A stretch of DNA of 24,092 nucleotides. Origin: CAZUSO01 sp964622775. GTDB lineage: Bacteria > Bacteroidota > Bacteroidia > Chitinophagales > Chitinophagaceae. The notes below the pieces were generated by a model that was not told the DNA's origin, ran no database searches, and saw only the letters and a program-made list of their open reading frames with translations. Both the position numbers and the translations under genes were made by a program. Positions 7,504-14,700 of the stretch are shown piece by piece (positions within the stretch are counted from its first letter, which is position 1; every line of letters begins with the position of its first letter). The stretch covers positions 1 through 24,092 of the forward strand of contig CAZUSO010000046.1 in NCBI GenBank assembly GCA_964622775.1. Direction: 5' to 3'.

Positions 7504-9317
7504 TACATAAGGGGATTTCCAATTACCACATCAAAACCTCCTTGTAAACCATAATGAACTTCAGGTTCTTTTGTAACATATTTATCCAACAAATCATCAG
7601 TATCATCCTGAAGTTTTTTAACCTTTTCAAATTGCTTTCTAAAGTCCTGATTTGTAGTTGGTCTTTTTATATTGAAAACTTCAGGGAATGCCTTCTGCCA
7701 ATTAAACGGTTTAATTTTTTTCTCTTCACCAAAATCAAGTTCACCTGCATAAAAATCCGTATCCACCAAACTATTTCCACTTTTAATATTTTCGTCAAGC
7801 GTTGGCAACACTCTTTCGTTAAAGAGTCGCAATTGGTTATTAATGCTCGCTTCTGTTTCGCCTTCCATACATTTCAGAAGCAAGCTCAACCTGGTAACTT
7901 CTACTGCGTTTACATCTATATCAACTCCGAAAATGTTGTTGAGCAAAATTCTTTTCTTCTCGGCTGTGGTCAGGTTTCCATGCCCCTCCCCAGCCCTTCC
8001 CAAAGGGGAGGGAGTTAAAGCCTTCGCTTTTTTTGCTTCTTCCGGATGTTTGTAATAGTATTCTAAATGCCATTTTAGCAAATAATCGTAAGCGCCTATA
8101 AGAAAGCTGCCGCTACCGCAGGCAGGGTCAACTATTTTTATTTTACTTACCTCTTTCGGTGTTTTGCCTTCAATGAGTTTGCCAACTGTATTCTTTACAA
8201 TGTAATCAACCACATATTGCGGGGTGTAATAAACACCACCTGCTTTTCTTACTTCGGGTTTTTCTTCAATGCGGGCACGGTGCGTCTTGTCAATACGAAT
8301 TACTTTTCCTAAAAACTGTTCGTAAGCACTTCCTAAAATCTCTACCGACAAAACCGAAAACTCGTAAGGGCTTTCGGGATAATAGAGTTCATTGATGATG
8401 GTTTTTAAAACCTTGTTATCAATGGTGATATTTTTGCTGATTTTATCTTTCTTGAAATCAAACAAGCCTGAATTATATTTTTCATCGGCTTGCTCAAACT
8501 GTCGGTAAAGATTTTTATAAAATGCTCCGCTCCTGATTGCTTCTTTCAGTATTCCATATGGTTCAACGCTTCTATCCTCTGCAATTCTCAAAAAAATGAT
8601 TCGGTCAATAGTTTGCTGAACCACAAAGTTGATTTCATCTTCGTCAAGTTGTTTGTTATTCCAACTGATGGAAGTTGCAAGGTAGGATCTCCAACTGTCA
8701 AGCGATTGCAAAAACTCTTTGTCAACTGTTGCAGTACCTTTTTTATGGAGATTGCCCTGAACAAACTTGTCAAAACTGCCTTTCAGAACCCTCTCTTTGC
8801 TGAAAGTATCCCACAAAAAGTCAAACTCTTTTAAATAGTCCTTAAAAGTCAGATGCTTAATTCTTGCAACCGATGCCTTGTCTGTGGGAATGGGCTTTTT
8901 GGTGCAGTCGTAAATGGCAAACTCCTCAAAGTCGGTGATGATGCTAACGGGAAGTTTGGCACTCCAACCGTATCTGCGGACCTGGTAGGCGGGTTGAATT
9001 TCATCTTTGACTGCTACGCTTGGTTTCTTTGCCTCAACAAAGAAAAGTCGCTTGCCGCCAACTAATCGAAATGAATAGTCAGGAGCCTTGGTTGCCTTGC
9101 CAACTTTTATTTTGTCCTCATGGATTACTTCGCGGTAGCTTTCAGCGTAACCGTTCCTGTTGTCAATGTCCCAACCCAATGCTTTGAAGAAAGGGTCAAT
9201 GAAGTCCCGCCTTGTCAGCGTTTCGTTGTAACCGGCTTTCTTGTAGCTGTCATATTGCCCGGTAAAGCGTTCTACCAACGCTGCGATTTCATTGTATGCT
9301 TCTTCTTTTTGTGTCAT
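7503..9317 (-). CDS. N-terminal half of a type IIG-like R-M enzyme (nuclease and methyltransferase motif I)
   Basis: A 604-residue protein. An N-terminal PD-(D/E)xK nuclease domain of the HsdR_N/type IIG kind shows Asp80 in APDYSF and the ExK pair Glu95/Lys97 in FFVEAKKP. A helical linker follows, then the adenine-methyltransferase core: GGVYYTPQYVVDYIV near 360-374, motif I DPACGSG at 397-403 and GVDID near 464-468. The frame ends in GNPLM at the point where NPPY is expected, because of a missing base in a C-run. The enzyme would normally cut and methylate DNA as one chain of roughly 980 residues. Residues about 434-447 derive from a palindromic repeat inserted in frame. The ATG at 9317 heads the four-gene minus-strand operon, behind a candidate -7 box at 9341-9348. 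Confidence 0.9.
   Translation of the reverse strand: MTQKEEAYNEIAALVERFTGQYDSYKKAGYNETLTRRDFIDPFFKALGWDIDNRNGYAESYREVIHEDKIKVGKATKAPDYSFRLVGGKRLFFVEAKKPSVAVKDEIQPAYQVRRYGWSAKLPVSIITDFEEFAIYDCTKKPIPTDKASVARIKHLTFKDYLKEFDFLWDTFSKERVLKGSFDKFVQGNLHKKGTATVDKEFLQSLDSWRSYLATSISWNNKQLDEDEINFVVQQTIDRIIFLRIAEDRSVEPYGILKEAIRSGAFYKNLYRQFEQADEKYNSGLFDFKKDKISKNITIDNKVLKTIINELYYPESPYEFSVLSVEILGSAYEQFLGKVIRIDKTHRARIEEKPEVRKAGGVYYTPQYVVDYIVKNTVGKLIEGKTPKEVSKIKIVDPACGSGSFLIGAYDYLLKWHLEYYYKHPEEAKKAKALTPSPLGRAGEGHGNLTTAEKKRILLNNIFGVDIDVNAVEVTRLSLLLKCMEGETEASINNQLRLFNERVLPTLDENIKSGNSLVDTDFYAGELDFGEEKKIKPFNWQKAFPEVFNIKRPTTNQDFRKQFEKVKKLQDDTDDLLDKYVTKEPEVHYGLQGGFDVVIGNPLM
7983..8014. repeat. GC-rich palindromic repeat inserted in the methyltransferase gene
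   Basis: A C-rich then G-rich palindrome in otherwise AT-rich DNA. CCCTCCCC (7984-7991) pairs perfectly with GGGGAGGG (8005-8012), with a 13-base loop. It resembles the short intergenic repeat I recall from Bacteroidota genomes that translates as 'TPSPLGRAGEG' in this phase. Here it lies inside the coding region and keeps the frame open, adding about 14 residues between the HPEEAKKAK and LTTAEKKRIL segments of the enzyme. Confidence 0.65.
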
Positions 9318-9329
9318 GCTTAACTATAA

Positions 9330-9482
9330 AACTCCTCTGTCAAAGGTAAAATATTTTGTTGTTTGACGGATAAAGCGTTGGAAAAAACGGCGCATCCCGG
9401 ATTAACCCCAAACGATGAATTCATTATTTTTGTTGCAGGTGCTGTTCGAAACGGAAGACGTATATTGGCAGGCAAAACATAA
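9330..9482 (+). pseudogene. Possible 3' remnant of an unidentified gene
   Basis: A plus-strand frame open from 9330 to a TAA at 9480-9482 has no start codon for its best part but reads like a real protein C-terminus: DKALEKTAHPGLTPNDEFII and then FVAGAVRNGRRILAGKT. It lies directly behind the promoter side of the AT-rich R-M island, where disrupted host or island genes would be expected. I cannot name a family, and 50 residues is short enough to be chance. Confidence 0.25.
9341..9348 (-). promoter_or_regulatory. Candidate -7 box of the R-M operon
   Basis: On the minus strand this reads TACCTTTG, a full match to TAnnTTTG, 23 bases ahead of the ATG at 9317. A short GGAG lies between it and the start codon. 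No clear TTG/TTTG element is seen at the -33 spacing. Confidence 0.4.
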
Positions 9483-9560
9483 AAGACCATGTTCCCAATA
9501 AGGAGCCTTTTATTTTTAGGAGCGCCATCTAATCTTATTAAAACAAACAATGCTTATCAT

Positions 9561-10019
9561 ATGAAGCACATTATTATCCTGTTTGGAGAAATGGGTTGTG
9601 GAAAAAATTACTGGGGCGAGCGGATTGCTAAAGACCTGGGCTATGTTTTTTATGACGGAGACCTGGCGGCTCCTCCCGAAATTGTCGAAAAGGTATCCCG
9701 GTTCGAAGCGCTCAACCGGGAGCTGATTCTCCGGTTTGTCCGGGAACTATGTACCGTAATTATTGAAAAAGCTCCCGCAACAGAGCGTGGTTTGGTGGTC
9801 GCTCAGGCCCTTTATTTTGACCAGGACAGGAAATATGTTTCTGACCTGCTTACCGGCCTCGGTTACCAGGTAACTTTTCAATGGGTTCGCCCGCCCTTCT
9901 GGCGCAACCTCAGGCAGATCTACTCCCGTCCTCAAGGAACCCTGTGGGTATGGTACTGGCTGAGAAATAAATCATGGTTTGAGAAGCCAACACATGACTA
10001 CAGTCTAATCGGAAAGTGA
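9561..10019 (+). CDS. Small P-loop kinase-like protein
   Basis: A 152-residue nucleotide-binding protein with the overall look of shikimate/gluconate-kinase-type small kinases: a beta strand and P-loop at the very start (KHIIILFGEMGCGKNYWGER), then an acid-containing YDGDLAAPPEIVEK segment and a later FQWVRPPFWRNLRQIYSRP region that could serve as lid. The P-loop has Asn directly after the Lys (GKN) where Ser or Thr normally coordinates magnesium, so activity is uncertain. I chose the ATG at 9561 because the P-loop strand then begins the protein, as in this fold; an ATG at 9489 is also open. It has no operon partner: 240 bases separate it from the next gene. The substrate is not predictable. 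Confidence 0.65.
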   Translation: MKHIIILFGEMGCGKNYWGERIAKDLGYVFYDGDLAAPPEIVEKVSRFEALNRELILRFVRELCTVIIEKAPATERGLVVAQALYFDQDRKYVSDLLTGLGYQVTFQWVRPPFWRNLRQIYSRPQGTLWVWYWLRNKSWFEKPTHDYSLIGK

Positions 10020-10267
10020 CGATTGTTAATGATGCCTGTAGCATGACGGTAATTATTTGGGCTGGTAATTCCTGCTGGCTGAATGAAGAAGGCATGTAAA
10101 AACTTCCTGACTATGTCGGAGCGACAGGGGCTTTTGGGCCGCATATTAAGCCGATCCGACGGGAACCAAATTCTGCCCGGCGAAAACTAAACCCGATCCC
10201 ATGATACAGGGATAGCAAAATGTGCAAGGTTATTTGATGTAATTTTACCGCCTTTAAAAATCTGCCG

Positions 10268-11272
10268 TTGACCACCAATATCAGCATACAACGCAATATT
10301 GCCTTTCTGGCCATTGTATTATTTCTTATCAAAATAACAGCATGGTGGTGGACGAAGTCCGTAGCTATCTATACCGACGCTTTAGAAAGCATCATCAATG
10401 TGGTCGCCGGCCTGATCGGTTGGTACAGCCTCTGGCTGGCTGCAAAGCCGCGGGACAAAAACCATCCTTACGGACACGGAAAGGCGGAGTATATCTCCTC
10501 TGCAATTGAAGGCACGTTGATTGTCATTGCCGGCATAGCGATCATTACGGAAGCGCTCTGTAACTTAAGGAATCCGGTTCAAATACATCGCCTGGATGCG
10601 GGCTTGTTTTTGATTGGCGCCACCGCATTGACCAACTTCATTGCCGGACGAATTGCCATCAACCGGGGCAATAAGCTCCGGTCGGTAGCCTTAGTGGCCA
10701 GCGGTAAGCACCTGCAAACCGACACCTATTCCACTGCGGGCGTGATTATCGGACTATTGCTCCTCCGCTTTACACAATGGCTGTGGTTAGATGCTGTAGT
10801 GGCCATCATCTTCGCTACGCTGATGCTCATTACCGGTTATCGTGTACTGCGCAGATCGCTTGCCGGTATTATGGATGAGGCCGATCTTTCTCTGCTGGAA
10901 AAACTGATTGCACACCTCAACAGGCAGCGTCGGGATCAATGGATCGACCTGCATAACCTGAGAATGATCCAATATGGCAGTATATTGCACTTAGACGGAC
11001 ACCTGACACTACCCTGGTATTATAATATACGCGAGGCACACCAGGAAATCGAAGCGCTTGATAAAACGGTACAGGCACGGTTCGGCAACCAGATCGAGCT
11101 TTTCGTACACGTAGATGGCTGCATGGATTTTTCCTGTAAGATATGCGCCCTCGATCATTGCCCGGTACGGAAACATCCTATGCAACAGCGGCTGATATGG
11201 ACTCCGGAAAATGTATTGCAAAACAAAAAACATTCCATAGAAACTACGGGAGCTGATGATGGAAAACTATGA
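10268..11272 (+). CDS. CDF-family cation efflux transporter
   Basis: Proton-coupled exporter of divalent metals such as zinc, iron or manganese in the cytoplasmic membrane. About six hydrophobic segments are visible in the first 200 residues, followed by a cytoplasmic C-terminal domain. Compared with FieF/YiiP, the membrane metal site is recognisable as TDALES in helix 2 and HLQTDTY in helix 5, but the position equivalent to the second Asp of helix 2 is Ser. The tail has a Cys cluster (DGCMDFSCKICALDHCPVRK) of a kind I recall from related Bacteroidota proteins. No ATG is available in frame after the stop at 10235, so the TTG at 10268 is the best start. It overlaps the EcsC-family gene by about 14-17 bases, indicating an operon. 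Confidence 0.88.
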   Translation: MTTNISIQRNIAFLAIVLFLIKITAWWWTKSVAIYTDALESIINVVAGLIGWYSLWLAAKPRDKNHPYGHGKAEYISSAIEGTLIVIAGIAIITEALCNLRNPVQIHRLDAGLFLIGATALTNFIAGRIAINRGNKLRSVALVASGKHLQTDTYSTAGVIIGLLLLRFTQWLWLDAVVAIIFATLMLITGYRVLRRSLAGIMDEADLSLLEKLIAHLNRQRRDQWIDLHNLRMIQYGSILHLDGHLTLPWYYNIREAHQEIEALDKTVQARFGNQIELFVHVDGCMDFSCKICALDHCPVRKHPMQQRLIWTPENVLQNKKHSIETTGADDGKL

Positions 11273-12005
11273 TGAAAAAGCCCGACAGGAGCTTCATTAC
11301 TGGCAGCAACGGATGCAAAAAAATCCAACGCTGGGCAGTAAAGTAACAGGGCATGTACAGAAAAAAATGAATGATTTCATTCCGGAAAAGATACACCGGA
11401 TCATTACGGTAAGTGTAAAAGAAATGATCAAGGCCGTGCTCACCGGCTCTAAATACACCACCACCTCGCCACAACATTTCGACACGCTGCAGGCCCGTGA
11501 ACAAAAGGTAGAGCAACGTATCAAATTCTATACTACAACCGGGGCTGCTGAAGGGGGCATTACCGGTGCCGGCGGATTTCTGATGAGCCTGGCGGATTTT
11601 CCCTTATTGCTCAGCCTGAAAATAAAGCTGCTGTTCGACATAGCCGCTTTATACGGCTACGACGTAAAGGATTATCGCGAAAGAGTATTTATCCTGTATA
11701 TTTTCCAACTGGCTTTCTCCAGTCAAAAGCAACGGCAACAAGTATTCCGCCTCGTGTCAGCATTTGACCGGGAAAAGCACAGGCTGCCTGAGGACATCAA
11801 CCAATTCGACTGGCGCACGCTCCAACAGCAATACCGCGACTATATCGACCTGGCCAAGCTGGCACAGATGATTCCCTATATCGGCGCCGCAGTAGGTTTT
11901 GTAGCCAATTATCAATTAATAAAAAAACTGGGAAATACAGCACGCCAGTCGTACCGGATGCGCTATTTTGAACACCAACAACCCAACGATTATACCAAAT
12001 TATGA
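11259..12005 (+). CDS. EcsC-family protein
   Basis: Member of the EcsC family, named after a gene in the Bacillus ecs operon; the biochemical role is not established. The signature region is the glycine-rich hydrophobic stretch GAAEGGITGAGGFLMSLADF and the following LLSLKIKLLFDIAALYGYD, which is conserved in the family and probably membrane-interacting. A second hydrophobic segment, AQMIPYIGAAVGFVANYQLI, lies near the C-terminus. Two adjacent ATGs (11256 and 11259) are available; the choice matters by one residue. It overlaps the CDF gene upstream and the prmC start downstream (ATGA at 12002), so all three are coupled. Length of about 248 residues is ordinary for the family. Confidence 0.85.
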   Translation: MENYDEKARQELHYWQQRMQKNPTLGSKVTGHVQKKMNDFIPEKIHRIITVSVKEMIKAVLTGSKYTTTSPQHFDTLQAREQKVEQRIKFYTTTGAAEGGITGAGGFLMSLADFPLLLSLKIKLLFDIAALYGYDVKDYRERVFILYIFQLAFSSQKQRQQVFRLVSAFDREKHRLPEDINQFDWRTLQQQYRDYIDLAKLAQMIPYIGAAVGFVANYQLIKKLGNTARQSYRMRYFEHQQPNDYTKL

Positions 12006-12856
12006 CGATTTACGAAGCTGTTTTTTATTTAAAAAATTCCCTGAAAACCATTTATGATAACGGAGAAGCCTCGGGCATCTCGAACTGGGTTTTAGAACAT
12101 ATAACCGGAAAGGACAAGCTGCATCTTATCCTAAACAAGACAAGCCCATTGCTGCCCGAACAGATCGACCTGCTGATGGCCTGCGAAAAAGACCTCCTGC
12201 AATACAAGCCGGTACAATACCTTTTAAAGGAGGCTTATTTTTATGAAATGAAATTACAGGTCAATGAATCGGTGCTGATACCCCGCCCGGAAACCGAGGA
12301 GTTAGTAGCCTGGATAATACAACACTACCGGGAAAATACATTCCATGCACCATCTGTCTTAGATATCGGCACCGGGAGCGGGTGCATAGCCCTGGCGCTG
12401 AAGCGGCAGCTTCCTGATGCTATCGTCAGCGCAATGGATATTTCCCCCGAAGCACTTAACGTTGCACAGGCAAATGCAACGGAGCATCAGTTAGATATTG
12501 ATTTTTTTTCAGGCAACATTTTAGAAGCATCTTGCGTCGAAACACTCCCGCAATATGATACTATTGTCAGCAATCCTCCATATATTCATGGGGACGAAGC
12601 CGGGAACATGGATCGGAATGTACTCCGCTATGAGCCCCATACCGCATTATTCGTCACCGACCGGGATCCCTTACAGTTTTATAAAGCCATAGAGCAGGCC
12701 GCAGCCACTATTCTGAAACCTGCGGGGAGCATGTTCTTCGAGGTGAATCAGCAATATGCAGCTGCAACGGAACAATACTTTAAGGATAAAGGATGGCACA
12801 CTGTCTTACGAAACGACCTGAACCATAATCCGAGAATATTGCTGGCTCGCCGATGA
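12002..12856 (+). CDS. prmC: Peptide chain release factor N5-glutamine methyltransferase
   Basis: Cytoplasmic enzyme that methylates the Gln of the GGQ motif in release factors using S-adenosylmethionine, improving translation termination. An N-terminal helical domain containing PVQYLLKEAYFYEM is followed by VLIPRPETEELV, typical of PrmC/HemK. The SAM-binding motif is DIGTGSGCIALALKRQLP, and the substrate-glutamine motif SNPPYI is intact. Length of 284 residues is normal. The ATG overlaps the EcsC gene stop as ATGA. Standing 66 bases ahead of frr places two translation-termination factors side by side, although frr has its own promoter. Confidence 0.95.
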   Translation: MTIYEAVFYLKNSLKTIYDNGEASGISNWVLEHITGKDKLHLILNKTSPLLPEQIDLLMACEKDLLQYKPVQYLLKEAYFYEMKLQVNESVLIPRPETEELVAWIIQHYRENTFHAPSVLDIGTGSGCIALALKRQLPDAIVSAMDISPEALNVAQANATEHQLDIDFFSGNILEASCVETLPQYDTIVSNPPYIHGDEAGNMDRNVLRYEPHTALFVTDRDPLQFYKAIEQAAATILKPAGSMFFEVNQQYAAATEQYFKDKGWHTVLRNDLNHNPRILLARR

Positions 12857-12858
12857 TA

Positions 12859-12890
12859 TTTGGCATTTGAAATCGTCTTTGTTATTTTTG
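12859..12890 (+). promoter_or_regulatory. Promoter of frr
   Basis: A Bacteroidota-type promoter with TTTG at 12859-12862, a 20-base spacer and TATTTTTG (full TAnnTTTG match) at 12883-12890. Transcription would begin near 12897, leaving a leader of about 26 bases before the ATG at 12923. It starts immediately after the prmC stop codon. Confidence 0.65.
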
Positions 12891-12922
12891 CCTCCCCTAA
12901 GTTATTCCAGATTCTATTTTTT

Positions 12923-13486
12923 ATGTCAGAACAAGCAGAACAAATTGTATCCGCAACCGCTTCCAATATGAAAAAAGCGGTAGCCCATTTAGAAGCTGAG
13001 CTTCAGAAAATCCGGGCCGGGAAAGCCAGTCCGCAAATGCTGGACGGCATTATGGTTGATTATTACGGCTCCCCCACTCCGCTTAGTCAGGTAGCCAATA
13101 TCACCGCTCCCGACGCCCGCTCGCTGACGATTCAACCCTGGGAAAAATCCATGATTGCACCCATTGAAAAATCTATCATGGCCGCCAATATCGGATTGAC
13201 GCCGCAGAACGACGGGCAAATGATCCGCATTTTTCTGCCACCGACTACGGAAGAACGCCGTAAGGAATTAGTGAAAAAATGCAATGTTGAAGGAGAGAAT
13301 GGCAAGATATCGGTACGGAGCATCCGCAGAGATGCTATTGAGCAGATCAAGAAGCTTCAGAAGGACGGCCTCAGCGAGGATGAAGCAAAAGGATTCGAAA
13401 TCCGCATTCAGGGGTTGACCGACAAACATATCGAACTGGTGGACACTCACCTTAAAGACAAAGAAAAGGAAATCATGACCGTTTAA
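12923..13486 (+). CDS. frr: Ribosome recycling factor
   Basis: Splits post-termination ribosomes together with EF-G. The 187-residue length, the N-terminal helix (MKKAVAHLEAELQKIRAGKA), the central PWEKSMIAPIEKSIMAANIG and GEN-KISVRSIRRDA region and the C-terminal helix are all characteristic. The ATG at 12923 is chosen since it yields the standard family length; the frame is open further upstream to 12860, but that stretch contains the promoter and has no homology. A probable rho-independent terminator follows the gene at 13512-13542. Confidence 0.97.
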   Translation: MSEQAEQIVSATASNMKKAVAHLEAELQKIRAGKASPQMLDGIMVDYYGSPTPLSQVANITAPDARSLTIQPWEKSMIAPIEKSIMAANIGLTPQNDGQMIRIFLPPTTEERRKELVKKCNVEGENGKISVRSIRRDAIEQIKKLQKDGLSEDEAKGFEIRIQGLTDKHIELVDTHLKDKEKEIMTV

Positions 13487-13511
13487 GGTCAGTCATCGCA
13501 TATTCGTTTGT

Positions 13512-13542
13512 CCATATTGTCTCTAGCAGTATGGGCTTTTTT
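13512..13542 (+). terminator. Rho-independent terminator after frr
   Basis: CCATATTG (13512-13519) pairs with CAGTATGG (13527-13534) with one G-U pair and a 7-base loop, followed by GC and six T residues at 13537-13542. It lies 26 bases past the frr stop and ahead of the convergent DUF4421 gene. Confidence 0.6.
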
Positions 13543-13554
13543 ATGCTGCATTGT

Positions 13555-14700
13555 TTATAGTTTTAAAGTGTCCCGGTTATCCGGCTTAAATATGCGGTGC
13601 AAAATATTCGTCCGGGAAGCCTTATCAACCGGGCGCAGGATCTTCCGGGATACTTTGCCATTATTAAAACGCCGTGCAACAGTAAACCGGTATAGTCCTG
13701 CCTGCATGGCATAATTGCCGTCACCGGAATATCCCGCGTAATACAACGTACTGTTCAACCAGGACATGGAAAATATCCAATGGTCGCTGTTATATCCTGC
13801 CGAAGCCAAAAATGCCATTCCGGGTTGGATTCGGAAAACATCCTGAAGACCTTCATCGGTATGTTCCCGCATAAAAGAAGCCATTATATTTGCGGAAAGC
13901 GATCCGCTGAGAAAAAAATGTTGTTTAATAACTGCATGATAAGCATAACCGGCGCCCGGTCCGAAATTGACAAACCGGAAACGTGAAACCCGAGCATTTG
14001 CATACTGATCCGCCAGCGGCTCGGGAATAATATACCGCATATCATTACTGTACACCGCGCCATAATAAGCGCCGAAATTCAGCATAAATGTGCCCGAGGA
14101 TCTTTGTTGCCATTCATCCTGAAGCAAGGCCATCCGGAAAGAAAATTTTTCAGGATTGAAGATATAACTGGCATTACCTCCTATCAGCCTTAGCCTGATA
14201 TCATCCCGAAAATAATAGGGTTCATATCCCGTAACAAAATTTTTCCGGTCAATATGGAATCCGCTGTAAAATTGCCCGTAGAGATCAAACATCCATCTTC
14301 TTCCAAAAATATGGGACTGCAGATCTAAGGATTTTGTTTTGCCCTTTGCTTTCATGTCTCCGTTCAGATAAGGCAAGCCTACACTAAGGTTCAGGTTGAG
14401 AAATTTATAAACAAATCCCGCCCCGGCCAAAACCCTTTTGTTCGACAAATAGCGAAATGATGCTGCGGACTCCCCGCCCGGCATAGAGAAGTTCGTATAT
14501 TTCCGTTGCAGTAATGTACGTCCTGTAATCCCTTCCGGATAGGTCTTGATATAGGCGGAATCCCGCGGCAGCACAGGATTTAAAAAACCAAGCTGTGCAT
14601 TGGTAACTCCCGGGAAGAAGACACCTGTCAATGCCGCCATAAAAACTACAGGAACAAACCCTGACCTCAACCAATACATATATCCGTTTTGAAGATTCAT
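13555..14700 (-). CDS. DUF4421-family outer-membrane protein
   Basis: Protein of 381 residues that I place in DUF4421, a Bacteroidota family of predicted outer-membrane beta-barrels. Supporting features are an N-terminal signal-like segment ending near TNAQ, the early AYIKTYPEGITGRTLLQRKY block, KGKTKSLDLQ, FDLYGQFYSGFHID, and alternating hydrophobic/aromatic strands through the rest. No enzymatic motif is visible, and function is unknown. Its start overlaps the msrB stop as ATGA, so it is co-translated with the methionine sulphoxide reductase. The first ATG at 14700 is used; an internal Met about 7 residues later (MYWLRSGF) would give a tighter signal peptide. Confidence 0.72.
   Translation of the reverse strand: MNLQNGYMYWLRSGFVPVVFMAALTGVFFPGVTNAQLGFLNPVLPRDSAYIKTYPEGITGRTLLQRKYTNFSMPGGESAASFRYLSNKRVLAGAGFVYKFLNLNLSVGLPYLNGDMKAKGKTKSLDLQSHIFGRRWMFDLYGQFYSGFHIDRKNFVTGYEPYYFRDDIRLRLIGGNASYIFNPEKFSFRMALLQDEWQQRSSGTFMLNFGAYYGAVYSNDMRYIIPEPLADQYANARVSRFRFVNFGPGAGYAYHAVIKQHFFLSGSLSANIMASFMREHTDEGLQDVFRIQPGMAFLASAGYNSDHWIFSMSWLNSTLYYAGYSGDGNYAMQAGLYRFTVARRFNNGKVSRKILRPVDKASRTNILHRIFKPDNRDTLKL

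Noticed and set aside
7501..7505. The R-M halves as natural separate subunits using TAATG coupling
   Set aside because: Not excluded, but adding a single C restores NPPYV and continuous homology-like sequence, which is better explained by a frameshift in one ancestral gene.
7554..8018. 154-codon plus-strand ORF antisense to the R-M gene
   Set aside because: It is the shadow of the methyltransferase frame; the translation is rich in Phe/Ile/Cys with no domain pattern.
9320..9550. 76-codon minus-strand ORF upstream of the R-M operon
   Set aside because: It would occupy the operon's promoter; the opposite-strand frame looks more protein-like, so I do not call this one a gene.
10020..10267. Possible small ORF or 3' extension after the P-loop kinase (ending GNSCWLNEEGM)
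   Set aside because: Only about 25 codons in a shifted frame with no start context or family signal.
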